Notes: generated from the sequence alone by a model not told the origin. A stretch of DNA of 64,000 bases from Alviniconcha marisindica (GCA_018857735.1 JABMCL010001789.1:61001-125000); one strand, 5' to 3'; counted from the first letter of the stretch, positions 1 to 11,605 are shown. Program-made: numbers and translations.

Positions 1-334
1 AAAATGTCAGGGGAGCCAACTGAAGCAAAACGGTTAATATCATTTTCACATTGTTATTGTCTGTAACACCTTTCACAAACTTGAGACTTGCGGATGCATT
101 GATGTGGATGCATCTAGTGCTAGACGGTCAGATTTTTTTATTTATTATTATTTATTTTTATTGATATTTGGCTTACCATAGATGGAAAAAGCCATTGATG
201 CTATTTTGATGCCAAAAAAACCTGAAGACCACCATTATTTCCTACTGATTACACATGTTTGTTGATGTTATGAAACACCAACTGTACTTGCAGTATTGAA
301 AGAAGAAATGTCTGTGCACAAGTATCACTTTTCC
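1..334. other. Gene-free, AT-rich start of window
   Basis: I see no exon, RNA gene or clear repeat here. The stretch is AT-rich with a short T-rich run near 135-160. Confidence 0.5.
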
Positions 335-466
335 TCCAGTGAATTAAAATTGCCGCCTTCGCATAGCAACAGAATATAAACAAGCAAATTTGAACAGCAG
401 TGGGTGACCACAAGTAGTGCTTTTTCCTCCAGTGACTTAAAATTGTCACTTTAACGTAACAACAGA

Positions 467-539
<73 letters not shown>

Positions 540-1330
540 GGCAAATTTGAGCAACAGTGGGTGACCACAAGTACCACTTTTCCTCCTGTGACTTAAAATT
601 GTCACTTTCACATAACAACAGAGTATACAGGCAAATCTGAACACCAGTTGGTGACCACAAATACCACTTTTCCCCCAGTGACTTAAAATTGTCACTTTCA
701 CGTAACAACAGAGTATACAGGCAAATTTGAACTCCAGTAGGTGACCACAAATACCACTTTTCCCCCAGTGACTTAAAATTGCCACTTTCATGTAGCAGCC
801 GATTATATACAAGTAAATTTGACCAACAGTGGGTACCACAAGTACCACTTTTCCACCAGTGACTTACAATTGTCACTTTTGTATAGCAGCAGAGTATAAA
901 CAAGCAAATTTGAACAGCAGTTGGTGACCACAAGTACCACTTTTCCACCAGTGACTTACAATTGTCACTTTCATGTAGCAACAGAGCTCAGACTCAAACT
1001 CTAATACTCAAGGATAGTAGCGTTAGGTCCATTTGGACCTATCTAACAACCAGTCCTACAAACACAAATAAGCATGACTATACCACAAACAAATATTATA
1101 AGATATTATAACAGAGTATAAACTAGCTAATTTGAACAGCAGCTGGGGATCACAAGTAGGACTTTTCCTCCATTGATGTGAAATTGCCACTTTGACGTAG
1201 CAACAGAGTATAAACAAGTGAATCTGAGCAACAGTAGATGACCACAAGTGCCACTTTTCCCTGTGACTTAAAATTGCCACATTCGTGTAGCAACAGAGTA
1301 TATACAAGCAAATTTGAACAGCAGCAAGTC
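335..1330. repeat. Minisatellite array, unit about 90 bp
   Basis: A unit of 90-92 bp recurs about eleven times. The landmark GTGACTTAAAATTGTCAC (with variants) appears near 340, 430, 588, 678, 768, 860, 952, 1175 and 1265. The interval between the copies at 430 and 588 is lengthened by an AC microsatellite at 478-536. Long open frames on both strands here come from the periodicity and show no protein family. Confidence 0.85.
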
Positions 1331-1337
1331 AATCAGA

Positions 1338-1480
1338 GTTCAGGAGCTGTGTGAAAGTCGAGGTGGCCGTCCTGGGCTTTCCGTCCTAATGAGCCTTACG
1401 GTTTCTGTGGACGTAAAGCAACATTGAACCATGCACATGCATTGGTCACAGTTTGTCCCTAATATGTCAACCGCAACGGC
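1338..1480 (+). repeat. Dispersed repeat family A, copy 1
   Basis: About 140 bp beginning GTTCAGGAGCTGTGTGA and ending near CCCTAATATGTCAAC. Close copies occur at 29362-29495 on the same strand and 59154-59289 inverted. Its internal GGTTTCTGTGGACGT stretch is shared with the 3' part of the tRNA-type SINEs here, so it is probably a SINE-related tail. Confidence 0.75.
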
Positions 1481-1741
1481 GGTCATTTGGAACATGTGCT
1501 CTTATAAATGTGACCTTTGACCTGACCTCAAATCTTCAGTTTTTGAGCTAGAGACCCCAGATCTTCAGTTTTTTTAATTGTTACCATATCAGCTTCCAGG
1601 AAATGTAATCTTTTTGGGAGTTTCTTGTCTGAGTAATACATTATTATCATGTTAATGGGTTCCATCTATTTTGAGACACCCTGTAGGAATACAGAGGGCC
1701 AGCAGTTGACAGAGCAAGGGTGTGGTGTAGACTGTCAGCAG

Positions 1742-1767
1742 GTGGTGGGGGGGGGGGGGGGGGGGGT
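1742..1767. repeat. Poly-G tract
   Basis: A homopolymer run of about 20 or more G with a few interruptions. Similar G or C runs recur at 7231, 13808, 20702, 33163, 35642, 42920, 49580, 52067, 55417, 58956 and 60136. Confidence 0.9.
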
Positions 1768-1858
1768 GGAGAAAGAGGACACTGCTTAAACTGAGAGGTC
1801 AAGAGCGGGGAGGCAAACTGGGATGGACATTCAAAAATATTCAAAAATACTTCATTAA

Positions 1859-2072
1859 CCCCTTCACTGCCCCAGCCTGTAAAATTTCCAGGCTTAAAGA
1901 TGCACGGACGCACCTACAAACAGTACATTTTTCGGCCCTATAACACATCTACTTTCAAATATATGTGTTTTGATGAAAATCCTTTCACATGCCAGTGTGA
2001 AAAAGAAGACAAGGATTTCAAATTTCTCAGTTTTATTGGTTGTTTTCAAGTGACATCATGTCAGTGAAGGGG
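1859..2072. mobile_element. TTAA-flanked MITE (piggyBac-like), 214 bp
   Basis: The ends are perfect 11-bp inverted repeats, CCCCTTCACTG and CAGTGAAGGGG. Each is bordered by TTAA (1855-1858 and 2073-2076). A TTAA target with ends starting CCC is typical of piggyBac-type elements. It has no coding capacity, so it would be non-autonomous. A relative of similar size is at 59538-59755. Confidence 0.7.
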
Positions 2073-2119
2073 TTAAACCTTAATATGAAATTTGGTCACG
2101 TGCCTTTGACAACTGTTGA

Positions 2120-2290
2120 CTGTACAAATAAAGGGTTAAAACTATGAATAAAAGGAACCCAATTTAATATGGCAATACAAAATGTGTGAATTTTGGGGGG
2201 TAAGCCCCTTTTTTCAAGCGGCAAAGCAACTGTTAAACAATGAAAAATGAAAAGGTACTTCTCCGGCTTCAGTATTGGTGTGTTTTGAGT
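2120..2290 (+). repeat. Dispersed repeat family D, copy 1
   Basis: Shares an ordered series of motifs with 32140-32320, 47690-47880 and 51735-51900: a purine-rich start, a TTTATT/TTTAAT block, CACAAAATGTGTG-like sequence, a run of G or C, then AACTGTTAAA. The copies are well diverged. Family and class unknown. Confidence 0.55.
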
Positions 2291-2724
2291 GGTTGCAACA
2301 GTGTTGGCTGACTGGGCCAAGAAAACCAAGTTACTGCCAATGACAAATAGCTAGTAAGTAGAAATGAGTCAATAAAAAGTAAATGACATTATACATGCAT
2401 AGTTTCATTTGCCGTTTTTATTTACTTGCTGAATACTACTTCTCAGTCGCCACACTTGCTGAATACAAACATGCACTGAATAAAGAATAAAGAATCTGAA
2501 ATGCATTAACACACATGTCCATTAGTGCACAGCCATCAGGGTCACTGTCACAAATCTCGTGAAGTGCAGTGCATATTTTTTACAACTCTGTTATGGCCAC
2601 CGTTTGAGCCAACAGGGGATAGATGAAAAAGTGATTTGTACAGTTCTTTTTGTTTTACCTTGCGTGATTTTTCCAGCTTGTGATATTACAGTATTGATAA
2701 TTTTATGCCGAGCATGTTCCGAGG

Positions 2725-3040
2725 GGTAAAGAATGAGGAAAACGTACTTGCCGAAAGAAGACCGGTCATGGATACAAGAAAAACGGTACACATTTCGATA
2801 AGCGTGTCTTCATCAGGGGGAGAAAGAAAATCATTTACACATATATAACTTGTAATTGTATATATATATAAAATTTTGTATATTCTTATTAAAGTTTTTA
2901 TTTTTAATGAGGAAAACGTACTCGCCGAAAGAAGACCGGTCATGGATACAAGAAAAACAATACAGGTTTCGATAATTATGTCTTCATCAGGGGTAGAAAA
3001 ATTGCATATATATATAACTTGTATATATATATATATAAAA
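2725..3040. repeat. Direct duplication of about 130 bp separated by AT-rich DNA
   Basis: The segment with GAGGAAAACGTACT, GAAGACCGGTCATGGATAC and TCTTCATCAGGGG occurs at about 2730-2825 and again at about 2907-2998. Each copy is followed by a similar run of TATATA and AACTTGTA. No gene seen. Confidence 0.75.
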
Positions 3041-3129
3041 TTCTATATATTTTAATTAAAATTTAAAAAAATCTGCTAAAGACACATTTGTTGAAATGTC
3101 AGAGGATATTGTTTTTCTTGTGTCTTTCT

Positions 3130-3640
3130 GTTTTCTTTTGGCGAGCCCTGAAGGGAGGCCGGGGATGTCTGATGTCTCCCTCCTGTCTGGAATCTCAGGG
3201 CTGTCATTTGATTCCCCTTTCCTATCTCCTCTCTTGTTTTTTTCTGCCTAGTCCTCTTGCTCTTTCTGTCTTGTCATTTTTCTGCTAATGGTCCATTCTC
3301 CTGATGCTTTTCTATTTTTCTTTAACCTGGTATCGATAAAGTAGATGGAATGGTCGACGATACCAGCATGTCCTAGCTTTATGTGCTCTTTTAACAGGGG
3401 TAATACGGAAGCGACTAACTCTTCGAAAATGTGTGTCTGATGTTTGTGTATGTATGTTTTATGTTTGCAAAATGATTGGTTTTGTACATTGACTTGACAG
3501 AGGGTTGATATATATGTGAGAAGAGTTTAGAAATGTGTGTTTGCTTATGACCTGAGTTTGACTGTCCTGAGGTGACCCTGTGTGGTGGACAGGACATTAA
3601 AATCCAATTACTACTACTCTTTTGGCGAGTACATTTCCTC
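3130..3640 (+). repeat. Dispersed repeat family E, copy 1
   Basis: Matches 45650-46690 in order and orientation. Shared landmarks include AGGGCTGTC near the start, GATACCAGCATG, AACTCTT, GTTTTATGTTTG, and the end GTGACCCTGTG through ACAGGACAT and AAAATCCA. No open frame is conserved between copies, so it is probably a non-coding tail of a retroelement. Confidence 0.65.
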
Positions 3641-3939
3641 ATTCTTTACAGCTTGTTCCTTTCACCGGCAGTCATTCAACTTTTTCCTCTGTATTTTCAC
3701 AAACTTTTGTTTTCTCCAGTATTTATCTTTGGAATTCAGGCTTGTGGTAGGACAATGACTGGTTCACTGGTTTTCCGCAGGATCAACTGATGGCAGGCTC
3801 AAGCCATAATTTGGGTAGATACTTGAATTATCCTGCTTTTCAGGCTAGGTGGCGCCTCTTTCCATGCTAGGTGCACTCGGGTTTGGACCATCTTGTTGGC
3901 CCCTTTAAGCTGAGAGAAACAGTTTAGAAACTGATATTC

Positions 3940-5098
3940 ATACGACCAACTGAACAGCGTAGCAGTTGAAAAATCTTATGACAAGCTGAACAGCATGGCA
4001 GTTGAAAAATCTTACGACCAGCTGAACAGCGTGGCAGTTGAAAAATCTTACAACCAGCTGAACTGCGTAGCAGTTGAAAAATCTTACGACCAGCTGAACA
4101 GCGTGGCAGTTGAAAAATCTTACAACCAGCTGAACACTGTAGCAGTTGAAAAATCTTACGACCAGCTGAACAGCTTGGCAGTTGAAAAATCTTACCACTA
4201 ACTGAACAGCGTAGCAGTTGAAAAATCTTACCACTAACTGAACACTGTAGCAGTTGAAAAATCTTACCACTAACTGAACACTGTAGCAGTTGAAAAATCT
4301 TACCACTAACTGTAACACTGTAGCAGTTGAAAAATCTTACCACTAACTGAACAGCGTAGGAGTTGAAAAATCTTACCACTAACTGAACACTGTAGCAGTT
4401 GAAAAATCTTACGACCAACTGAACAGCTTGGCAGTTGAAGAATCTTACTACCAACTGAACAGCGTAGCAGTTGAAAAATCTTACGACCAACTGAACAGCG
4501 TCGCAGTTGAAAGATCTTACGACCAGCTGAACAGCGTAGCAGTTGAAAAATCTTACGACCAACTGAATACTGTAGCAGTTGAAAAATCTTACGACCAACT
4601 GAACAGCTTGGCAGTTGAAAAATCTTACCACTAACTGAACAACGTAGCAGTTGAAAAATCTTGCCACTGACTGAACACTGTAGCAGTTGAAAAATCTTAC
4701 CACTAACTGAACACTGTAGCAGTTGAAAAATCTTACCACTAACTGAACACTGTAGCAGTTGAAAAATCTTACCACTAACTGAACAGCGTAGCAGTTGAAA
4801 AATCTTACCACTAACTGAACACTGTAGCAGTTGAAAAATCTTATGACCAACTGAACAGCGTAGCAGTTGAAAAATCTTACCACTAACTGAACACTGTAGC
4901 AGTTGAAAAATCTTACCACTAACTGAACACTGTAGCAGTTGAAAAATCTTACCACTAACTGAACCGCGTAGCAGTTGAAGAATCTTACTACCAACTGAAC
5001 AGCATAGCAGTTGAAAAAATCTTACCACCAACTGAACAGCATAGCAGTTGAAGAATCTTACTACCAATTGAACAGCGTGGCAGTTGAAAAATCTTACA
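3940..5098. repeat. 36-bp minisatellite, about 32 copies
   Basis: The consensus contains GCAGTTGAAAAATCTTAC followed by GACCAACTGAACAGCGTA or CACTAACTGAACACTGTA. Because 36 is divisible by three, long frames stay open on the minus strand (up to 356 codons) with the period-12 motif VVRFFNCYSVQL. The plus-strand frame is broken by TAA in every CACTAACTGA variant. No start context, splice site or family match supports coding, so I treat it as a satellite. Two unit subtypes alternate in blocks. Confidence 0.9.
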
Positions 5099-5305
5099 GG
5101 CTAGCAGCCTTCGTCAGCTTGTGTACAAAATTGATCGTGAGCCTTCGCAGCACTTCACTTTTTCAAGTCTTACACAGCCCACGCATCATGGACGCCTGGG
5201 CTACCTGCACAGTTTTTGTTTGTTTTGGAGATGGTGACTATTCCTTTGTGTATACCATGGGTGGTTTTTCATTCGGAGCTTTCTGGCACTTGTGGTGCTG
5301 AGACT

Positions 5306-5720
5306 GCTTAATTCACAGCATGTGAGTGTGGGTCACCTTTGCTTAATTCACAGCATGTGAGTGTGGGTCACCTTTGCTTAATTCACAGCATGTGAGTGTG
5401 GGTCACCTTTGCTTCATTCACAGCATGTGATTGTAGGTCATCTTTGCTTCATGCACAGCATGTGAGTGTGGGTCATCTTTGCTTCATTCACAGCATGTGA
5501 TTGTGGGTCATCTTTGCTTAATTCACAGCATGTGAGTGTGGGTCATCTTTGCTTAATTCACAGCATGTGAGTGTGGGTCATCTTTGCTTCATTCACAGCA
5601 TGTGATTGTGGGTCATCTTTGCTTAATTCACAGCTTGTGAGTGTGGGTCATCTTTGCTTAATTCACAGCATGTGAGTGTGGGTCATCTTTGCTTAATTCA
5701 CAGCATGTGAGTGTGGGTCA
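5306..5720. repeat. 35-bp minisatellite, about 12 copies
   Basis: The unit begins GCTTAATTCACAGCATGTGA and continues GTGTGGGTCATCTTT. It repeats with exact 35-bp spacing from 5306. Copies differ at a few positions, such as TTCATTCACA for TTAATTCACA. It starts about 200 bp after the 36-bp array ends but is unrelated in sequence. Confidence 0.9.
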
Positions 5721-6199
5721 TGTACGAGCTTGGGTTGTTCAGATTTCGTTATGAATTTATTATTAAAGCTTTGTTATGCCGTAGTAGATTTTCAACCCTT
5801 GTTCAGGTGAAGGTAACAGAGCATGTTTAATGTCTCATTAATAGCTGTAGAGGAACATTTACTTTAACTGGGCTGACTAAAAGTCAAGATCTAAATTCAG
5901 TACAAAATCCGTATTTGTACATCTGTCCGCCCAGTAACTGTGAACGTTGGACATAATGTTTATGATTGACAAGATCCTTTGTTACAAATGCATCAACAGT
6001 ATCTGCGAGTGCGACTGTATTTATGATTATTACCATATGTGATATTACTTAACAATTTACTGTAAATATCCCTTCTTTGTGCACAGTCATTGGAATGTTT
6101 TAAATCTATTTTCACCCCACAGCTTTTTTTGCTTTTTTTTTTTATCACAGAAAATTCTTGGATGGAAAGGTGTCCAAAATAGAGGTCCATAAACAGAAC
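5721..6199. other. No gene seen
   Basis: AT-rich DNA with a T run near 6123-6143. No exon-like segment, RNA gene or repeat recognised. Confidence 0.5.
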
Positions 6200-6660
6200 T
6201 GGTCTCTTCCCAGTAAACATGCCGGATCTAATTCACATCTGATCTGGACGGGCTCAGAGGTGTTCACCAGAAGTGGGCTCGATGATTCTTGCACACCACT
6301 TTGCTTCCTGACTGGATCCATTTGGCCAAAAGCTGACAGCCAGAACCAAAACGGGTCCAGGCTGGCATTGCGCAATCTGACCCAGGCCGTCTGTGGAAGA
6401 ATGCAACCAAGTCAGAAAGTGGGAAACTGATAAGTAAGAGCAGGCAGTTGCATTCTGCCGGAACAGGGCCCAATGATTCATGCACACTGGCTTGCTCCTG
6501 GACCAGAGGTGTTTGGAAAAAAAACCTGACCAAGCCATCCAGATCGGATCCAGGCTAGTTTTGCACAATATGATCCAGGCCTTTGGAAAAATGGTACCAA
6601 ATCAGATGCGGGAAATCAGATCCAGCATATATATACACAATCTGGCCCGATTCTGGCTAC
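6200..6660. repeat. Degenerate internal duplication
   Basis: Landmarks recur in the same order: GATC..GGGC, GAGGTGTTCACC or GAGGTGTTTGGA, GATGATTCTTGCACAC or AATGATTCATGCACAC, GGTCCAGGCT or GATCCAGGCT, and GCACAATATGATCCAGG. The unit seems to be roughly 110-240 bp and is strongly diverged. Overlapping open frames here are not conserved between copies. Confidence 0.5.
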
Positions 6661-7795
6661 ACACTGGCCGTAATGGCCAAAATCAAAACGTTTGTGAATC
6701 AGATGTGGCACGTGTACTGGGTTGCTGGGATGGTTTTACATCGGGGGCTAGTTTTGTTTTTTGGGTTTTTTTTTGCCAGGCACATCATTGTGGGGCGTTT
6801 ATTCAAAAAACATTCATCCATCATTACGGTGTTGCTCTCGCTAACTCATTCACGCATCTTTTTTGTCTTCTTTTTTTGAAATGAACCAAACAACCTTTTT
6901 TTCTTTTCTTTTTAAATGGACAGGGGCTAGGGTTATGCTGCTAGTACTTGCCTGCAATCAGAGGCTGCTGGCATTGTCATCATCAGCTCCTGATGGTTTT
7001 ACTAGCCAGAATGGCAGGATACAAGACAACTATTAATCTGATGTGAAAATTACAGGACTATTCAAGCAGAATGTTTATTTATGTGCCAGACCCATGATGT
7101 CAAGATTACTTTCAGCTGTAGCAATCTTCGGGACATGACATACTCCATTAGGGAAATCCCCGAAGTCGGAGTGCAGCTGCCAAAGTGGTGGGTACCACTC
7201 CATGCGTATGTAGAACAGTATGTACAGGTCGGGGGGGGGGGGGCTTCATGTGCTACCTTATCACCCAACAGTGAGTGAACCTCTGAGTTCTAGCTGAAGA
7301 ACAATGACAAACAGACTGCTTCCAAAGTTGCTTTTTGTTGCCGTTTTTAAGCTTCCTGTTCATGCAGAATATATCGGTCGTTACCTGTCAGAACCATGAT
7401 CTTTTGGATCTTTGGTATCAGAAGAGAAAAGTTCTCCCGTGTCTGTGATGGGAGTTTTGAAAATGAGTGGATTTGCATGCTGTTTGTACAGGGTGATTTG
7501 TATATCTATGCTTTTGATATGAAGTTTAGCTGTCAGTCAATCATGCATTTGAAGAGGTCAGTAAAAGTGATGACTGTATAAATAAATAAAAAATGTGTTG
7601 GTGTAATGGATATGAGTGTGCATATGAACATGAGTGTGTATGTGTGTAAGAGATAGAGGATGCACTGTTCTTTTCAATCCAGTCTCACATTGGCACAACC
7701 TGGCGAAGATTTGAATCACCTCGTTGCACACATTTGTTGGAGAGAAGATTTTTTTTTTTTTTTTATCATCAGCAACCTCTCAGTTTTGTTCTGAT
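6661..7795. other. No gene seen
   Basis: About 1.1 kb without a recognisable exon or RNA gene. It holds a short poly-G run at 7231-7241 and a T run at 7750-7764. Open frames are short and lack family features. Confidence 0.5.
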
Positions 7796-7799
7796 TTAA

Positions 7800-8407
7800 C
7801 CCTTTTGCTGTCAACAAATTTGTCAGTGAGATACTACACTATTGGGCAGTTCAGGCGGGGTTGTTAACTCCCATGACTTTTGCCCGGCATCGCTTAAGTC
7901 CCTTGGCTGCTTTTACTTTTGTGTACTTTCTTTACAATGGAAGGTGGTGACAGTGAATTTTTGAATTTTACACTGCCAACTTTAAAGACATTTTTGGAGG
8001 CCCATAGTCAAAATGTGTCTGGCAACAAGCAATAACTTGTCACTCGTGCTACTGGATGCCTCAAAACACATTTTTTCCATGAAATCGCAATCTTCTGGTC
8101 AGCCAAAAAATAACAAGACACTTTTTTTCCACCCTCCATCCCCTTTGCCTGGTCATTTTTGCAACTGCAACAGTGGTGGCATTTGTACTGTTTCGCAGTT
8201 TTAGGTTCAACTTCCATTGTTATACACAGTGTGAAGCAACGCCTACTCAGAAATTGGCCCAGAGATGCTTGCGACCTCTCACGACATCTTGCGCGAAAGA
8301 TTACAAAGGGCATTCACTCGTGCAAACCAGCTTCACTGAACCGCCCAATAAGCTGCTAGAAAGTACTTTGCTAATGACACTGTGAAGTTCTGAGGACAGC
8401 AAATGGG
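7800..8407. mobile_element. Probable TTAA MITE interrupted by a nested MITE
   Basis: The left side has TTAA then CCCTTTTGCTGTC. The right side at about 8394 has GACAGCAAATGGG, close to its reverse complement, followed by a degraded TGATAA. The intact part would be about 100 bp, split by the TA-flanked element at 7842-8348. The right end is diverged, so this is tentative. Confidence 0.4.
7842..8348 (+). mobile_element. TA-flanked MITE, 507 bp, copy 1
   Basis: The ends are inverted repeats of about 14 bp, TTGGGCAGTTCAG and CTGAACCGCCCAA, each bordered by TA (7840-7841 and 8349-8350). A second full copy of 510 bp lies inverted at 12861-13370. TA duplication fits the Tc1/mariner superfamily. No transposase is encoded, so it would move in trans. 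Confidence 0.8.
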
Positions 8408-8639
8408 CTGATAACACACCATGGACTTCAGAAACAAAGCACCAGAGACTGTACCATCAAGTTTACTTCTTTTTGTTCTTTAATATGATCACTGTACATT
8501 TACCAACACCGGAACATACTGCATACTGTAATCTGCTACTGTTGCCAACAACACGACACAAACAACACAACACACAACTATCTTCTTCATCGGCATACAA
8601 ATTCAAATTGTAGTAACAACACTGGTATGAACGAGACCC

Positions 8640-9620
8640 CTGAATGCCTGACAACAGGCCGTCCTCGCAAAATGTCTGCTCTCGTTCGAAGACTTCATTT
8701 TACTGTTGCACATTCGCCAAATTTGTTCACACTTGCAAGCACAGCATGCAGTCTGATCTTGGTTCTCTCAAACCAAACCAGACTCTGGCCAAGACCCCTA
8801 GAAGATGGCAAAATACAAGCACTGCTTTACAACATCCTTCCTCCAACCACTGCCGTAACAGACTACACTATAGGTCTAAAAAAAATAATTAAAAAATGTA
8901 AGCTTATGGACAGTTTTTCGTTTTTTCATTGGTGCTCAAATGGCAGCAAATTTGTAACAAACTCTATCTGGCGTTTCTTTTGTAACAGCCCACGCTAGAA
9001 CATACAAAACCAAAATTGTCTGAATGGAGACAAACTCTTTAAAAAAAAATTAACCTGGGGCACACACCTCATGTTTACATGCATGCTTGGATGCTATATG
9101 GTTCTGCTGTCTTATTTGTACTTGAACGTGAGCCGGTGTGGCCTAGCGGTAAGGCGTTAGGCTGGTAAGCGGAAGGACCTCGGTTCGATACCACTTCGGC
9201 TCTCCTTTCTCTTCAAAAAGGTTGTGGTTTGTGGACACGGTCTTGTGACTTTGTCCATCACTTCCTACTGAAACATTAAAATGGCTCTCATCGCTGCCCA
9301 TTTTAATGTAGAAGTCATTCTGGTGGTGACAGTGTAGCGATAGGTATATAATCTCCCTCTCCCCCCACCTCCATACCCCCTTTCCCCCCATCCCTAATAA
9401 GCTGTACGGTTTCTGTGGACGTTAAGCACCATGTTTACTTACTTGTACTTGAACCTTTCAGAGCGAGCTGACAGCATCGCTGGACAGCTGCAGGGAGATA
9501 AAAGAGTGCCTCTTCAGTGACATAACCAATTCCGGCAGAGTTTCAAGGAAGGAGACAGAAAGTGATGCTGAGTGTGAGAAGACGGATTGCTGTGTGGCAA
9601 CGTCTGGGTGGAAGATCTAG
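8640..9620 (+). repeat. Dispersed repeat family B, copy 1 (split by a SINE)
   Basis: Shares long ordered similarity with 23715-24640 and 28650-29330. Landmarks are AACCACTGCCGT, ATTGGTGCTCAA, GTTACAAACAACTC-like sequence, GTTTACATGCATGCTTGG and a G-rich end (AGCTGACAGC, GGCAGAGTTT, GGAAGG). The SINE at 9128-9442 interrupts it. No protein is conserved among copies. The element is probably longer and of unknown class. Confidence 0.7.
9128..9442 (+). mobile_element. tRNA-derived SINE, type 1, full length
   Basis: The head carries a Pol III A box (TGGCCTAGCGG) and B box (GGTTCGATACC), and GAGCCG/CGGCTC can still pair like an acceptor stem. A non-tRNA body follows (CTTCAAAAAGGTTGTGG), then a tail of TTAC repeats. 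A perfect 12-bp target duplication, TTGTACTTGAAC, flanks it at 9116-9127 and 9443-9454. Other copies are at 56875-57194, 23615-23720 and 26935-27121. Confidence 0.9.
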
Positions 9621-9780
9621 CATGGCCATCGAGACTTAAACAAAAAGAACTGTTGCTAAACTCAGACTCCCATTAACACTAATAACAGTATATAACACAC
9701 ATTCGTGCACCACTTACACACTAGAACTGAAAAGGACGCACTAAAGTCTTGAGGGTCCAACAGGACAGGACACGCTAGTA

Positions 9781-9840
9781 GTAGTAAGTTGGTGTTTTAC
9801 GCCCAGTCAACCGGTACAGTTATATCAGGGCGATCAGGAC
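9781..9840 (-). repeat. Retroelement 3' tail
   Basis: Read on the minus strand it contains CGCCCTGATATAAC and GACTGGGCGTAAAACACC. Similar tails occur at 25791-25850, 33041-33100 and 51681-51725. It resembles the 3' end of a non-LTR element or the SINE using it. Confidence 0.6.
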
Positions 9841-10194
9841 TCGCCAAAGATTCTGAGTTCACTACAAAGTACCACACACTAACAATTCTGAATTTACTAC
9901 AAAGTAACACATATTTTGCTTCTTGCTATGCTACTGAAAAATCTTGATACCGACAGATGGATGCTACTAAAAAACGAACAACAACCAAAAACATGTTTGC
10001 AGAGTTCACAGGACTGCTAACCACCAGGAGAATACTGACATGAAAAACTATGAAAACAGGCCTGTGAAGATGTCTGTTACTGTCGTAAGGAGCCATCGTA
10101 CCTGAAAGTGTACGTACAACCCAAAATGGCATCGTCTGGTGTGACCCCAGAATTGAGCTGTGGCAGGGGCAAAGGTCACATTCTCAACAAAGTT

Positions 10195-10437
10195 ATTTAC
10201 AGCTCCACTCTTCTACAGACACCCGAGTGTTCAGAATACCATCCTTCCGAACAAAGTCCAGTGGCCAGTGCTCTTTCTAGGCTCCAGTTGTCTGGAACCA
10301 ACTCCCTGTTTCTGTCTGTCATTCTACCTCTTTCACTTCTTTTAAATCTTCCTTGAATTGTTGAAAACACGTCAGCTCTTTTAAATCTTCCTTAAAAACT
10401 TTTTCTTCAGTCCGATTGCCCTGATATACAACTGTGA

Positions 10438-10468
<31 letters not shown>

Positions 10469-10505
10469 TGTGTGTATATGTGTGCATGTGCATGTGTGTG
10501 CATGT
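10195..10505 (+). mobile_element. LINE 3' remnant (end of reverse-transcriptase ORF) plus TG microsatellite
   Basis: In one frame near 10281 the DNA encodes APVVWNQLPVSVCHST followed by SFKSSL. This is the conserved C-terminal motif of many animal LINE reverse-transcriptase proteins. The frame shifts and the FKSSLK block is repeated. It ends in CCCTGATATACAACTG and then (TG)n with TA interruptions at 10439-10505. The minus-strand copy at 50640-50885 matches closely. Confidence 0.75.
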
Positions 10506-11424
10506 TATGTGCATTGAATTTTGAAAATATATATATTTAAAGAATGTGTAAGTGCTTAGGGCCTGTACAGGTTAGGTGCTCTAAGTATCCATTATTATTA
10601 TATTCAATGGGATTATACCCATGTACATGACAACCACGTAAACTCTGAACACAATCAGACAAGAACTTGTCAAGGAAACAGACCTTTCAGTTTTATCTTT
10701 TTGCTGATTCTCCAACCACAAGCTTCAAGAAATTCATCAAAATGATATTAAAGTTTAAAATTACTAAAAGCTCAGTAGCGGTCATTACCATGCAAAGTTT
10801 AAACATGCCAATGAAATAACAGATCTCTCGGAAGTCTGAGACCACATAAATATCTCCTTCAAATCCATGCCAGACTCCTACATAGCATAGTGCATGATCT
10901 TCTTAACGTGTGCGCATGTAAAAATGTAGTAGCACTACTAGTAACTTGATATTAAATGACAAATAAACCACACCAGTTATATTATCAGGGCAAAACACAC
11001 CCAAAAAAATCATAAAAACTAGAAGTGAACATCTCACCCACAATTCTAAGAAGCAAATTTTTATTAAACTTTGACAGTTAGCAACTTAAATTAGTACAAG
11101 GTCATAAAACAGTCCAGGCAAATTTCATTGTCATGATACAAGCTTTACATACATTTTAACTGATTAACATCTTTTCCTAGTCATAAATAAATAATTTGAA
11201 GCCTATTTATATTCTGTGGACTCCCAAAATCAGAACCTACATCAACTTCAGTTTGCTTGCAACGAGTGTGGACACACCTAGTGACCTACAAACTAATGCT
11301 GGTAGAACAAATGTCCAGGCCACAAGATATGAACAGGACATTTGTTTTTGTTCAGTGATAGTTTGGGGACATTTTCCTGGGATGTAAGCTATGATCATTG
11401 ATCAAAATGTGACTGCAACAGGTA
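10506..11424. other. AT-rich stretch with a retroelement tail, no gene
   Basis: At 10545-10605 there is a tail-like segment with GTGCTTAGGGCCTG and ATTATTATTAT. The rest is AT-rich and shows no exon. The minus strand has an AATAAA near 11057-11062, which could be a distant polyadenylation signal for PPP1R11, but nothing ties it to that gene. Confidence 0.4.
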
Positions 11425-11542
11425 TTCACACACACACACACACACACACTTGTTTTCACATGAATATTTTAACATACCCAAAAAGGAAGACACACACACA
11501 CACACCAAAACAACAACCTGTTTTCACATGATTTTAGCATAT

Positions 11543-11605
<63 letters not shown>

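Noticed and set aside
3940..5098. CRISPR array
   Set aside because: Units are contiguous with no unique spacers and the DNA is clearly animal. The 35-bp and 60-bp arrays were rejected for the same reason.
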